A stretch of 64,000 bases of DNA from Tindallia sp. MSAO_Bac2. GTDB lineage: Bacteria; Bacillota; Clostridia; Peptostreptococcales; Tindalliaceae. The notes beneath the pieces are model-generated. The model had not been told where the DNA came from. It did not search any database and saw nothing but the letters and a program-made list of their open reading frames with translations. The translations under genes and the position numbers were made by a program. Positions 18,739-28,235 of this stretch are shown here, in pieces. Numbering within the stretch: position 1 is the first letter of the stretch; every line of letters begins with the position of its first letter. The stretch covers positions 62,001-126,000 of the forward strand of contig QYZZ01000043.1 in the NCBI GenBank assembly GCA_003838145.1. The letters run 5' to 3'.

Positions 18739-21540
18739 TCATTGTGTCATGTAACTGTTTAAAATATGAGTGCCATTCTCAGCTTCTTCATTAAGTCCCA
18801 GGTATTCCGCTACAACTTCCCGAAATACAGGCGCTCCGTAGCCACCAGCACCACCTTGGAAAATCAGTACTGATATAGCAATTTCCGGGTCCTCATAAGG
18901 AGCAAATCCTGTAAACCAGGAAAAATTATCATAATCTTCCTTGTATTCATCCAGGTCTCTGTTCGTTAGAGATGGGTTCAGGTTTCTGATGGCTATCCGC
19001 ATTGCATATCCCTTATCCTGAAATTGATGCTGGTCCCGGTTTTCATTCATAAGCCTTTCTGTTTCTGCCAATACAGCTGATTCATCCACTCTAAAATGAT
19101 GGAGGTTCGAAAGCAAATATTCAACTTCGTCTGCAGGAGGGATTTTGCCTTCCCGCTGAGCCGTACCTGTCTTGGCCGCCACTTCTACAGGAAAATCTCT
19201 GAAGTAATTTCTGGCACCGCCGCTTACAGTCGCCTCGTGCATGCCTCGATGTATATGCATCAGGTTATTTGGATCATTCAGTGGCAGATGTTGTGGTTCG
19301 CTATCCTGCACTGATATATTTGAAGAAGGATTTTCAGGTGAAATATCTCTTACAACAGACAGTTGGTTTCTGATGCCGCCATTAGCCACCATTGCCATAT
19401 AATTGGTCATCTGCAAAGGTGTATATGCGTGGCTTCCCTGACCGATCGAAAAGTTCATTGTGTCTGCAATGCTCCAGTTGGCCTGATTATAGTAGCTGTA
19501 TTTTACCAGGTCCGTAATCGCATTAGCTCTGCTTTCAATAATACCCACGTCCCTAACGTTTCGGTAGACTTCATATCTGGGCGGGTTGATTTCCGCCAAC
19601 TCTACTAAATGTTCGATTGCCTTCTGCTGTACTTCAGGGTTTTCTTCCACCAATTCCGGTTCAAAATCGCCTTCACCCAGTATTCTATTTAAATGATTTC
19701 TTAAAACGGCTTTTGTCATTCGAAGTTTTGACTCTGGATTCGGAACTCCTCCTCTTTGTTCCCGAGGCCTGTCTATTTCGATGCCGGTTGGATCATTTAA
19801 TCCAAACATCACTGCATAATCAATCAATGTATCAACATCCATTTCATAGGGCAATGGTCTGTTTCTGCTATAATCGTATGCATTGGCAATTGAATAAAAA
19901 TAGTAGTTATTTGAATCAGCAATAGCTTCATATAAATTTTGATACCCCATTGTCTGCCTGCTTTGATTCCAAAGCCAGTTTCCGAAAGAGTGTTCCCCCA
20001 CCTGAATATAGCCGCGGTCCCGAATTCTGTAGGTAGGACTCAAACCGCTTTCAAGACCTGCTAATCCAACCAGCATTTTATAGGTTGAACCAGGCTGAAC
20101 AGCCGTCGACATTGCAATATTTAGAAGTGGACGTGGCGCCAGAGGATCCCTGGGATTTTCCGGCATTACTTTTTCCCAGTCATCGTTGCTGATGCCCGTT
20201 ACAAACAGGTTCGGATCATAAGCCGGATAATTTGCCATAGCAAGTATTTCTCCGGTTTTAACATCTGTTACAACAACGGATCCGGATGTTGCATTCTTTC
20301 TGGGTCCCTGAGTACCTACCAGTTCATTGCTCCCCCATGGGGTTTCATAGGTACCGCCAACCTGAATTGTCTCCAGTACGTCTTTTAAAATTTTTTCTAC
20401 TCTTTTTTGAAACTCAAGGTCAATGGTAAGCTTAATCGTTTCACCAGGAACTGGTTCTTCTTTCTCCAGTACTCTTACCAATCTTCCACGAGAATCGACC
20501 ATTACACGCTGTGATCCGTCCTTGCCTTTTAACAGATCTTCAAATTTATGTTCAATACCTGTTTTCCCAATTATGTCACTTGGCAGGTATCCTTTTTCAT
20601 CGATGTAGTATTCAATTTCACTTTGGTCTGATATTTTTCCTAAATTCCCAAGCACATGTGCTGCAACATTGTTTTCCGGGTAGGTCCGAACAGGTTCCAC
20701 TACAATATTTACTCCCGGTAACTCATAAATCATTTCTTCTATAAGGCTGACGCTGTCAGAAGAAATATCCTGGGCAATTTTTATTGGCTGATACTGCATA
20801 AATCCCGGTAATTGCGTCTCTATTTGCTCCCGAATTGCCATAATATCCCTGGCTTTTCTATGTGTAAAATGTTCTGGTATATCAAATTTTTCATTCCTCA
20901 GCCATTGAAATACTTCCCGGGGATTTTCCTTTTCTTCTGGTATGCGCATTTGTTCAAACCACTGATCTTTTCGCATTTCTTCTGTAAATTTCCAGGTTCT
21001 TATTGATATGGGAACTGTCAGTTCTGGTATTGCTAAAAGGCGTTGCTGCACTTCAGCCGGCTCAGACTCATCTATTTCATATCTGATTCGCAGCAAATCA
21101 AAGGACTCTTTTGCATTATACTCTTCAGGTATTTCATAGTTTTCTTTCCATTGAGCAATACTTTCATCAAATTTAAAAACAAAACCTTTATCCGTCAGTA
21201 TTATAGGAAAACTATCAATAAACTGGTCACCATTCCGGTTAAAAATATGTGTCAGTTCAGCACTTATCTCGTTTATTCTTTCATCGATCATCTCGTTTTT
21301 TGATATTTCAACAGAAAAACTGGGCCTGTTTCCCGCAAGCAATCGACCATAGCGATCACGAATTTCTCCACGAGGCGCACTTATAGAAAGGCTTTTCACA
21401 ATCCTGTTTTCAGCGTACTCCCTATGTGCCTCTCCTTCAGCAATCATAAGGCTGGCTAAACGAAAAATAATAATCATAAAGAAGAGTAAAATCATCGCTG
21501 TCATCATTAAAAAACGAACCTTAGTATCTTTTAAATTCAT
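18739..21540 (-). CDS. mrdA: Penicillin-binding protein 2 (class B, elongasome transpeptidase)
   Basis: This is the class B PBP that cross-links peptidoglycan during side-wall elongation. The 933-residue length resembles other long clostridial PBP2s and exceeds the E. coli form. An N-terminal membrane anchor (residues 9-30) precedes the pedestal domain. Transpeptidase motifs are S485-T-Y-K488, S543-N-N and K790-T-G. It follows mreD by 13 bases. Its usual glycosyltransferase partner RodA is not encoded in this window. Confidence 0.94.
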   Translation of the reverse strand: MNLKDTKVRFLMMTAMILLFFMIIIFRLASLMIAEGEAHREYAENRIVKSLSISAPRGEIRDRYGRLLAGNRPSFSVEISKNEMIDERINEISAELTHIFNRNGDQFIDSFPIILTDKGFVFKFDESIAQWKENYEIPEEYNAKESFDLLRIRYEIDESEPAEVQQRLLAIPELTVPISIRTWKFTEEMRKDQWFEQMRIPEEKENPREVFQWLRNEKFDIPEHFTHRKARDIMAIREQIETQLPGFMQYQPIKIAQDISSDSVSLIEEMIYELPGVNIVVEPVRTYPENNVAAHVLGNLGKISDQSEIEYYIDEKGYLPSDIIGKTGIEHKFEDLLKGKDGSQRVMVDSRGRLVRVLEKEEPVPGETIKLTIDLEFQKRVEKILKDVLETIQVGGTYETPWGSNELVGTQGPRKNATSGSVVVTDVKTGEILAMANYPAYDPNLFVTGISNDDWEKVMPENPRDPLAPRPLLNIAMSTAVQPGSTYKMLVGLAGLESGLSPTYRIRDRGYIQVGEHSFGNWLWNQSRQTMGYQNLYEAIADSNNYYFYSIANAYDYSRNRPLPYEMDVDTLIDYAVMFGLNDPTGIEIDRPREQRGGVPNPESKLRMTKAVLRNHLNRILGEGDFEPELVEENPEVQQKAIEHLVELAEINPPRYEVYRNVRDVGIIESRANAITDLVKYSYYNQANWSIADTMNFSIGQGSHAYTPLQMTNYMAMVANGGIRNQLSVVRDISPENPSSNISVQDSEPQHLPLNDPNNLMHIHRGMHEATVSGGARNYFRDFPVEVAAKTGTAQREGKIPPADEVEYLLSNLHHFRVDESAVLAETERLMNENRDQHQFQDKGYAMRIAIRNLNPSLTNRDLDEYKEDYDNFSWFTGFAPYEDPEIAISVLIFQGGAGGYGAPVFREVVAEYLGLNEEAENGTHILNSYMTQ

Positions 21541-21553
21541 AAAACACCAGTCC

Positions 21554-22051
21554 TCAGTAGGATTTTTTTAAAAAACGACTGTGCAGCACCTGATTAATAA
21601 CCAGATATATAGGAACAGAAATTAGAGCGTTATAGGCAGTCTGATATAAAAATATCCGACTTAGGGATGTACCAGGATGTGTTGGATAACCCATTAGAAA
21701 TACAGTAAGCAAGGCTACACTTTCATGAAAAAGGGTGCTGGCAACAGTTAGTACCAGCGGTGTTGTAATGTTTTCTGCAAAAACTTTTCTATTATAATAA
21801 CCTACCAGGAATCCAACAATCATAAAAGTTAGTGCGCTGATACCAACAACTCTTCCAATTATCATATCTTTTATTAATCCAGCTGTGAATCCGATTATTG
21901 CCCCATTTTTCTCTTCATAATATAAGGCAAAGCATATGGTTAGAATCAATGTTGTGTTTGGTACAAAGCCAGGAAAGGGCAGATATGAAAAAAACGTCGA
22001 TTCGATAATGATACTTAAGAAAAAGAATGAACCTAAAAATATTCGTCGCAT
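21554..22051 (-). CDS. mreD: Rod shape-determining protein MreD
   Basis: MreD is an integral membrane protein of the elongasome. The 165 residues are mostly hydrophobic, with about five predicted membrane segments (for example IFLGSFFFLSIIIESTFF and TTLILTICFALYY). FTAGLIKDMIIGRVVGISAL is typical of the family. It lies between mreC and PBP2. Confidence 0.9.
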   Translation of the reverse strand: MRRIFLGSFFFLSIIIESTFFSYLPFPGFVPNTTLILTICFALYYEEKNGAIIGFTAGLIKDMIIGRVVGISALTFMIVGFLVGYYNRKVFAENITTPLVLTVASTLFHESVALLTVFLMGYPTHPGTSLSRIFLYQTAYNALISVPIYLVINQVLHSRFLKKSY

Positions 22052-22060
22052 CGTAACCCT

Positions 22061-22900
22061 CTATTCTTCATAAGTTATGGGATTGATGATCATCACTTTA
22101 TTCATACGATTGAAATTTACAGCAGGCTCAACTTCAATGTTTTGAAGCAGCTGGTCAGTACTGGTGGAAATCTCCGTCACCTCACCGATTAAAATGCCTT
22201 TTGGATATAAACCGATCCCTGATGTGATTAGTCGGTCTCCAACAACAATATCTGCATCAGGATCAAACAGGTAACCACTTAACTCATTATCCACACTACC
22301 CGATACAATACCTTGCAGTTTTCCATCCCGAAGAATTTGAAAACTTACGGAACTGCTGTTATCAATAATGGATATAACTTTAGCCCAATGATTTCCGGTT
22401 TCGTATACTCTTCCTATTAGACCACCAGAGCCTATAACAATACTATTAACTCCAATGCCTTTTGCTTCACCGGCATCTACAGTAAACATCTGAAACCAGT
22501 TTCCGGCATGCTGACTAATAACATTGGCAGTAATTGGCTCTGAAAAACCGCTGCGATCAATATTATTAAGAGTTTGCTGCAGATTATTTAACTCATTCAG
22601 TTCTTCACGAATTAGCTGCGCTTCAATTAGTTCGGACTGATATTTTCGCAGCTCTTCTTTGAGCAACTCATTCTCTTTTTTAATTTCACCGGATTTTATT
22701 AAGGTCCTTACCTGATCTTCAACTCCAAAATAAACACGGCTTACAACTCTTTGAACCGGCATAAATGCATCACCAATCCATTTTTCTACAGGTGTCAGGC
22801 TTTCTCTTTGCTGGGTTGTAAAGCCGATTATCATAATTAACAAGATCACTGCAACAGCGATCAAAATCGGTATTTTGTTGCGCCCGTTCATATTTATCAA
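22061..22900 (-). CDS. mreC: Rod shape-determining protein MreC
   Basis: MreC is a bitopic scaffold linking cytoplasmic MreB to the periplasmic-side PBPs. It has an N-terminal membrane segment (IPILIAVAVILLIMIIGF), a coiled coil at about residues 65-115 and a beta-domain pair with GSGGLIGRVYETGNHWAKV and SGIGLYPKGILIGEV. The TTG start has GGTGAG close upstream; an ATG three codons later is an alternative. No mreB precedes it: only about 90 bases separate it from radC. Confidence 0.92.
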   Translation of the reverse strand: MINMNGRNKIPILIAVAVILLIMIIGFTTQQRESLTPVEKWIGDAFMPVQRVVSRVYFGVEDQVRTLIKSGEIKKENELLKEELRKYQSELIEAQLIREELNELNNLQQTLNNIDRSGFSEPITANVISQHAGNWFQMFTVDAGEAKGIGVNSIVIGSGGLIGRVYETGNHWAKVISIIDNSSSVSFQILRDGKLQGIVSGSVDNELSGYLFDPDADIVVGDRLITSGIGLYPKGILIGEVTEISTSTDQLLQNIEVEPAVNFNRMNKVMIINPITYEE

Positions 22901-22993
22901 TTATCTCACCATCTCTGTCTCAGTATCGCATTCCTATACTATCAAAAAACGCATTTTGATTTCATTTAGCTTATGTACTTTGCTTCTATACTA

Positions 22994-23698
22994 TTAAACA
23001 AATATATTGCTTTCCTGTTCTCTGAGGCTGACATAAATGTTATCACCAATTATAACGTGGTCCAGCACAGAAATACCCAGCAAGTCTCCGGATTCCACCA
23101 GTCGCTTGGTAATATTCACATCTTCTTTACTGGGTGTTGGGTCTCCGCTGGGGTGATTATGAACCAGGATAATAGCCGAACTGCTTTTTCGAATCGCTGG
23201 TTGAAATACTTCTCTTGGATGAACAATAGATGCATTCAGACTTCCGACAGAAATCTTTTCGACGCTAATGACTTCGTGTTTTGTATTCAATAAAAGTATA
23301 TTAAATACTTCCTTTTTCAGATGTCTTAAATCTTCCATCACCAATCTGCTAATATCTTCCGGACACTTAATCCGGTACCTTGAGTCACGTCCGGTAATTG
23401 CCAGTCTTTTACCCAGCTCTGCAGCCGCTATTATCTGAGATGCTTTTGCAAGACCAATTCCCTTTATTTCCATAAGTTCCTGAATGGTGCAATTACGAAG
23501 AAAAGAGAGACCTTCATTGCTTTGGCATAGAACTGCTTTGCCCAGATCGATGGCTGTCTGGTTCTGTGTTCCACTTGATAGTATTATTCCAATCAATTCC
23601 GCATTCGACAGAATTTGCGGACCTTCCGATAATAGCTTTTCCCTCGGTCTTTCTGTCTCAGGCATTTCTTTAATAGTAACAGTATATCCAGATGTCAT
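22994..23698 (-). CDS. radC: RadC family JAB1/MPN-domain protein
   Basis: RadC is a common bacterial protein whose DNA-repair role is disputed. The 234-residue product has an N-terminal helix-hairpin-helix region (MEIKGIGLAKASQIIAAAEL) and the MPN metal-binding motif HNHPSGDPTPSKEDVNIT with its JAMM-type His-x-His and Asp. It sits upstream of mreC in the position where radC-mreB-mreC is usual. Confidence 0.94.
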   Translation of the reverse strand: MTSGYTVTIKEMPETERPREKLLSEGPQILSNAELIGIILSSGTQNQTAIDLGKAVLCQSNEGLSFLRNCTIQELMEIKGIGLAKASQIIAAAELGKRLAITGRDSRYRIKCPEDISRLVMEDLRHLKKEVFNILLLNTKHEVISVEKISVGSLNASIVHPREVFQPAIRKSSSAIILVHNHPSGDPTPSKEDVNITKRLVESGDLLGISVLDHVIIGDNIYVSLREQESNIFV

Positions 23699-23728
23699 TT
23701 CGCCCTCCTGTAGTGTCGTTTTTTTGGA

Positions 23729-23977
23729 TTAAATTTTTTTGAATATCAAAATCGCCAATATAAGTCCAATTAATCCTGCAAGATTTAAATGAACCATTAA
23801 TGACAGGTGAAAAGTAATAATGCCAAAGTCCGCCGACACATTCTCAACGCCCAGCGGACCTGGTCCAAAGGTCAATATAGGCAACGCCTGGCCAAGCAAA
23901 GAACCAATAAGACTACCAAGCAAAACTCCGGCAACAATCGTAATAAGGAACCAGCCTGCATTTTTCTGTCTGTTCAT
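23729..23977 (-). CDS. DUF4321 family small membrane protein
   Basis: This is an 82-residue protein with two hydrophobic segments (FLITIVAGVLLGSLIGSLLG and LAGLIGLILAILIF) joined by a glycine- and proline-rich stretch. DUF4321 proteins occur before radC/mreB in clostridia. Function is unknown; the position suggests envelope or elongasome association. It lies 15 bases after the Gx transporter-like gene. Confidence 0.82.
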   Translation of the reverse strand: MNRQKNAGWFLITIVAGVLLGSLIGSLLGQALPILTFGPGPLGVENVSADFGIITFHLSLMVHLNLAGLIGLILAILIFKKI

Positions 23978-23992
23978 GCTATCTCTCCTTTA

Positions 23993-24520
23993 TCAGGTCA
24001 TTGAATAAGAAGTTTCACGGAAATAAACGGTTACTTTTTTGAGTACAAAATAAGCTGTCATACCAATAAAGATTCCAGTAAAAATGCTGGCGAACATCAT
24101 TACCGGCAGGTAAACAAAAATACGTGGGTTTTGAATAATCATGCTGGCAACAGTAAGTTGTGCCACATTATGCGCCAGTGCTCCCAGCACACTAACGCCA
24201 ACCAGACTGAAAAAGTTTCCAAAATAGCGAATTGTAACCCACATAAATAAGGTGCTGAAAAATGCACCAGCCAGACCATATAACATTGAAGTTACAGCAC
24301 CTGTCAATAGCCCTGCAATGACTACCCGCATCAGGTTAACCGATAGTGCAAATCGGAAACCGAATATTGTCAGGGTTATTAGGGCAATAATGTTTGCCAG
24401 GCCTATTTTGGCTCCTGGAACCATTCCGACAAACGGATTCGGGATCATGCCTTCAACGATATGCAATGCGATTCCAAGGGACGTTAATATTCCATAGTAT
24501 ACAATTTTTTTTGTTTTCAT
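23993..24520 (-). CDS. Gx transporter family / heptaprenyl diphosphate synthase component I-like membrane protein
   Basis: The 175-residue integral membrane protein has about five segments and the family sequence ALHIVEGMIPNPFVGMVPGAK. Family members are annotated either as a heptaprenyl diphosphate synthase component or as substrate-binding membrane proteins related to ECF transporters. They often lie next to rnf operons, as here. The real substrate cannot be read from sequence. It lies downstream of the rnf terminator and probably starts the DUF4321-radC-mre transcript. Confidence 0.8.
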   Translation of the reverse strand: MKTKKIVYYGILTSLGIALHIVEGMIPNPFVGMVPGAKIGLANIIALITLTIFGFRFALSVNLMRVVIAGLLTGAVTSMLYGLAGAFFSTLFMWVTIRYFGNFFSLVGVSVLGALAHNVAQLTVASMIIQNPRIFVYLPVMMFASIFTGIFIGMTAYFVLKKVTVYFRETSYSMT

Positions 24521-24628
24521 TAATATCTCTCTTTCATTTATAAATTCATTTAGAACATATTCTGTAACGCAATTCTTTTAAAAGTTTACCACTTATAGTA
24601 TTAGCTGGCAAGCGTTACTGAATTGGCG

Positions 24629-24664
24629 CAAAAATACAGCAGTTGGTATACACCAACTGCTGTA
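24629..24664 (-). terminator. Rho-independent terminator of the rnf operon
   Basis: A perfect 13-bp stem (TACAGCAGTTGGT with ACCAACTGCTGTA) closes a four-base loop. TTTTT follows on the minus strand. It lies 12 bases beyond the rnfB stop and marks the end of the rnf transcript. Confidence 0.93.
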
Positions 24665-24676
24665 CTGATAAATTCT

Positions 24677-25501
24677 TTAGCCAGTCTGTTTTTTTGTTTT
24701 AGTAAATTTACCTTCAATAGCTTTGGTAGGACATTTCTCAACACATATATAGCAGTTTGTACATTTGTCATAATCAATAAACGCAAGATTGTTTTCAAAT
24801 TCAATGGCGTTTTCAGGACATGCTTTTACGCATATCTGACATCCAATGCAACCAACTGAACAGTTCTGTTTTACGATTTTTCCCGAGTCGTTGCTATTGC
24901 ATGTAATAATTACCTCCTGCTCGTAGGGAACCATAGTAATAACATCTTTAGGACATGCCTGGATGCACATGTTACATGCAGTGCATTTTTCCGGTATGAT
25001 TTCAGCCAGTCCGTTATCATTCATTTTGATTGCACCAAACTGACACGCATCGTAACAGGTCCCAAGCCCCAAACAACCATATTTGCAAGATTTACTCCCG
25101 CCACTAACCATATTGGCTGCAACACAGTCCTGAATTCCATTATAAATGAATTTTTCCTTACACTCATCAGAGCCGCCTCTGCAAATTACTTTTGCTACTT
25201 TCTTAGCACTGCCGGCTACTTCAACTCCCAGTACTTTGGCAATTTCTTCGTTAGTAGCTCCGTCAGCTACCGGACAACCATCCACTGGAGCTTTTCCTTC
25301 AGCTACAGCCTTTGCAAAGCTGTCGCAGCCTGGTAATCCACATCCGCCACAATTTGCTCCGGGCAATAATTCTCTTATTGTTGCTACACGAGGGTCTGTA
25401 TCCACTTTAAATTTTTGAGAAGCAAATGCAAGACCAGCTCCAAAGACCAGACCTAGTCCGCCCAATCCTATAACTGGAAACATTATGTTTTGTATATTCA
25501 T
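24677..25501 (-). CDS. rnfB: Rnf complex iron-sulfur subunit RnfB
   Basis: RnfB is thought to take electrons from ferredoxin into the ion-pumping Rnf complex. The 274-residue product has an N-terminal membrane anchor, a four-cysteine cluster domain (LLPGANCGGCGLPGCDSFAK) and several ferredoxin motifs (CTACNMCIQACPKDV, CIGCQICVKACPENA, CTNCYICVEKCPTKA). This cluster-rich form is usual for clostridia. It is the last gene of the operon. Confidence 0.96.
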   Translation of the reverse strand: MNIQNIMFPVIGLGGLGLVFGAGLAFASQKFKVDTDPRVATIRELLPGANCGGCGLPGCDSFAKAVAEGKAPVDGCPVADGATNEEIAKVLGVEVAGSAKKVAKVICRGGSDECKEKFIYNGIQDCVAANMVSGGSKSCKYGCLGLGTCYDACQFGAIKMNDNGLAEIIPEKCTACNMCIQACPKDVITMVPYEQEVIITCNSNDSGKIVKQNCSVGCIGCQICVKACPENAIEFENNLAFIDYDKCTNCYICVEKCPTKAIEGKFTKTKKQTG

Positions 25502-25513
25502 ATCATCGCTCCT

Positions 25514-26104
25514 TTACACCAAGCCTGCAAAGCCCATAAATGCCAGAGACATCAGGCCTGCGGTTATTAATGCAATAGGAAAACCTTTGAACTCAACAGG
25601 AATATCCACAAGCTCCAAACGCTCCCGTATTGCTGCAAATAATACAATCGCCAGTGTAAATCCTATCGCTGCACCGATTGCATGGAATATAGTCTCTACT
25701 AAATTATATTCGTTTTGAATGTTTAGTATTGTAAGTCCTAAAACTGCACAATTTGTCGTAATAAGAGGCAGGTAAACACCTAAAGACTGATAAAGAACAG
25801 GACTTGTTTTTTGTATGACCATCTCAACCAATTGAACAAGTGAAGCTATAACCAATATAAAAACAATAGTTTGCATATATTGTATTCCGAGTAAATCCAG
25901 AATAAAACGCTGAGCTACAAAAGTAATTATGGATGCCATTGTCATTACGAAAGTAACCGCCATTCCCATTCCTAAAGAGGTTTCCACCTTTTTGGATACT
26001 CCCAGAAAAGGACAAATACCTAAAAATCGTGATAAAACAAAGTTGTTAACAAAGATTGCACTGATCAGGATAACAAATATTGACGAAGCTGACACGGTGA
26101 ACAC
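25514..26104 (-). CDS. rnfA: Rnf complex membrane subunit RnfA
   Basis: RnfA is a six-helix membrane subunit that with RnfE holds a membrane-embedded iron-sulfur site. Family marks are [19 protein letters not shown], with the conserved Cys, and [10 protein letters not shown]. The product is 196 residues, 12 bases before rnfB. Confidence 0.96.
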   Translation of the reverse strand: MFTVSASSIFVILISAIFVNNFVLSRFLGICPFLGVSKKVETSLGMGMAVTFVMTMASIITFVAQRFILDLLGIQYMQTIVFILVIASLVQLVEMVIQKTSPVLYQSLGVYLPLITTNCAVLGLTILNIQNEYNLVETIFHAIGAAIGFTLAIVLFAAIRERLELVDIPVEFKGFPIALITAGLMSLAFMGFAGLV

Positions 26105-26110
26105 CTCCTA

Positions 26111-26707
26111 TTATTTTAGTCTCGCATAGACAATGCGGTTAAAGACTGCCATTAAAACGCCTAGCGCCATGAAAGCGCCGGGTGCCATTGTCATCAGAGC
26201 CATCGGTTCAAAAGAATCTCCAAACAACTGCATGTCAAAAACAGTGCCGAATCCGATTACTTCTCTGACAATCCCCAGCAATACAAGAGCTCCGGTAAAC
26301 CCGAGACCCATACCCAATGCATCTGTAATGGAACCAACAGTCGAATTCTTCGATGCAAAGGATTCCGCTCTTCCTAATATCAGGCAGTTTACAACTATCA
26401 GGGGAATAAAGATTCCTAGTGCCTGGTTTAGAGCAGGAAAGTATGCTTCTAAGATCATTCCTACCATAGTAACAAATGTGGCAATTACAACAATAAAACA
26501 TGGAATTCGAATTTTGGAAGGTATAAACTTCCTCAGCAAAGAAATAACTATATTAGATCCCAGAAGGACAGATGTGGTAGCCATGCCCATCCCGAAGCTG
26601 TTGAATGCAGTATTTGTTACCGCAAGTATAGGACACATGCCAAGTGCCTGAATAAATACTGGATTGTCCATCACCAGTCCTCTTGAAAAAATTTTAGAAA
26701 GTTTCAC
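26111..26707 (-). CDS. rnfE: Rnf complex membrane subunit RnfE
   Basis: RnfE pairs with its paralogue RnfA in the membrane. The marks are NPVFIQALGMCPILAVTNTA and LIVVNCLILGRAESFA, each with a conserved Cys. The 198-residue product lies 6 bases before rnfA. Six membrane segments are visible as alternating hydrophobic stretches. Confidence 0.96.
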   Translation of the reverse strand: MKLSKIFSRGLVMDNPVFIQALGMCPILAVTNTAFNSFGMGMATTSVLLGSNIVISLLRKFIPSKIRIPCFIVVIATFVTMVGMILEAYFPALNQALGIFIPLIVVNCLILGRAESFASKNSTVGSITDALGMGLGFTGALVLLGIVREVIGFGTVFDMQLFGDSFEPMALMTMAPGAFMALGVLMAVFNRIVYARLK

Positions 26708-26724
26708 TGGTTTCGCCTCCTAAG

Positions 26725-27261
26725 CTACCTATTTTTAAGAATATCTTCAAACAAGTCTGCCGCTGCTTCCACTGCATTATTTACTGCATCGCTGGAAGCG
26801 GTAGCACCGCTGATAGCATCTACTGATACATCTTCAGCCGTTTTGTTTCCTCTATAATTCTCCAAAAAGCTGTCTTCTGTAATCTTATCACCAAGACCAG
26901 GCGTCTCTGATTGGCTCATTACCTGAACACCACTAATGGTGCCGTCTCCAATAATGCCAACCATTACTTCAACTTCGCCGCCGTAGCCTTGTGCGTATGA
27001 TTTAATGGCAAACCCGGCCACAGAACCATTTTCATAGCCTACATATGCTTCCCGGATTCTGTTCCGCGAAAGTACTTCATCATCTTCAATCATTTCGAAC
27101 TCATCTGCGTCTCTAATAAGGGATTCGATGGATGACAGCACTTCTTCAAGTGAACGTTCCATGATGATACCTTCTGTAAAGCTATTCGTCATCCCCAGCA
27201 CCATTCCAGAAACACTGGTGATAATCAGCAAAATAACGCCCATCTTCATAATATCACGCAT
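26725..27261 (-). CDS. rnfG: Rnf complex FMN-binding subunit RnfG
   Basis: RnfG carries FMN covalently bound to a threonine outside the membrane. The attachment motif is SGATAS in VDAISGATASSDAVNNAV, near residue 154. One N-terminal membrane helix (MGVILLIITSVSGMVLG) anchors it. The 178-residue product overlaps rnfD by eight bases. Confidence 0.95.
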   Translation of the reverse strand: MRDIMKMGVILLIITSVSGMVLGMTNSFTEGIIMERSLEEVLSSIESLIRDADEFEMIEDDEVLSRNRIREAYVGYENGSVAGFAIKSYAQGYGGEVEVMVGIIGDGTISGVQVMSQSETPGLGDKITEDSFLENYRGNKTAEDVSVDAISGATASSDAVNNAVEAAADLFEDILKNR

Positions 27262-28207
27262 TTTGTTTCTTCACCTCCCCATATATAGTAGGAACCGTGT
27301 ATCTATCAATTAGTGGCGTTGCTACATTCATTAATAGTATTGAAAATCCTACCCCTTCATTGTAACCACCAAAAATACGGATGGTAGCAGTCAGAACACC
27401 ACAGCCAATAGCATAAATTACTTTTCCTTTGGTGGTAAGTGGCGAGGATGCATAGTCAGTTGCCATATAAATGGCTCCAATCATTAAACCACCGGATACA
27501 ACATGATATGCCATATAATCCACATTAAAACCACTGTTTAAAAGTGTCAGCAGTGCAACAGTTCCTATGTATACCGCCGGAATATGAATGGATATGACTT
27601 TTCGGTACAAGAGGTAAACTCCTCCTAAAAGCAACAGTAATGCAGATGTTTCGCCCATACATCCGCCGATATTTCCGATAAAGGCATCAAATAAGGACGG
27701 AGCTCCCGCAGGCACTACTACTTCTCCCTTGACAAAGCTAAGTGGTGTTGCTGCAGAAATCATGTCGACCCCCGGATTGACCCATTCGGTCATGCGTTCC
27801 GTCCATGACAGAGTCAGCAAAATCCTTGCTGCAAGAGCCGGGTTCATAAAGTTCTTTCCAAGTCCGCCAAAAAATTGTTTTACCACAACGATTGCAAAAA
27901 CTGATCCAATGGCCGGCAGCCACCAGGATACGGCGGGAGATAAGTTCAGTGCAATAAGTAGTCCAGTAACAACAGCACTCATATCACTGATGGTAACTGG
28001 TTGTTTTCTGATTTTTTGTACTGCAAATTCGGCCAATACCGCCGCAATCACCGCAACCAAAATCAGCATGGCTGCTCTGGTTCTAAAAAAATAAACTGCT
28101 CCCAGTGTAGCTGGGATTAATGCAATAACAACATCACCCATAACCTTTGATACATTATTATCGTCTCTTATATGAGGTGATGAAGACACAACGAGTTTCT
28201 GCTCCAT
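27254..28207 (-). CDS. rnfD: Rnf complex membrane subunit RnfD
   Basis: RnfD is a multi-helix membrane subunit with covalent FMN on a threonine. The likely site is AATPLSFVKGE near residue 153. Family marks include SSPHIRDDNNVSKVMGDV, FFGGLGKNFMNPALAARI and YMATDYASSPLT. The 317-residue product starts at an ATG behind CAGGAGGG. It lies 28 bases after rnfC. Confidence 0.95.
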   Translation of the reverse strand: MEQKLVVSSSPHIRDDNNVSKVMGDVVIALIPATLGAVYFFRTRAAMLILVAVIAAVLAEFAVQKIRKQPVTISDMSAVVTGLLIALNLSPAVSWWLPAIGSVFAIVVVKQFFGGLGKNFMNPALAARILLTLSWTERMTEWVNPGVDMISAATPLSFVKGEVVVPAGAPSLFDAFIGNIGGCMGETSALLLLLGGVYLLYRKVISIHIPAVYIGTVALLTLLNSGFNVDYMAYHVVSGGLMIGAIYMATDYASSPLTTKGKVIYAIGCGVLTATIRIFGGYNEGVGFSILLMNVATPLIDRYTVPTIYGEVKKQNA

Positions 28208-28235
28208 TTGATTCCCTCCTGTCTGGTATTAGATC

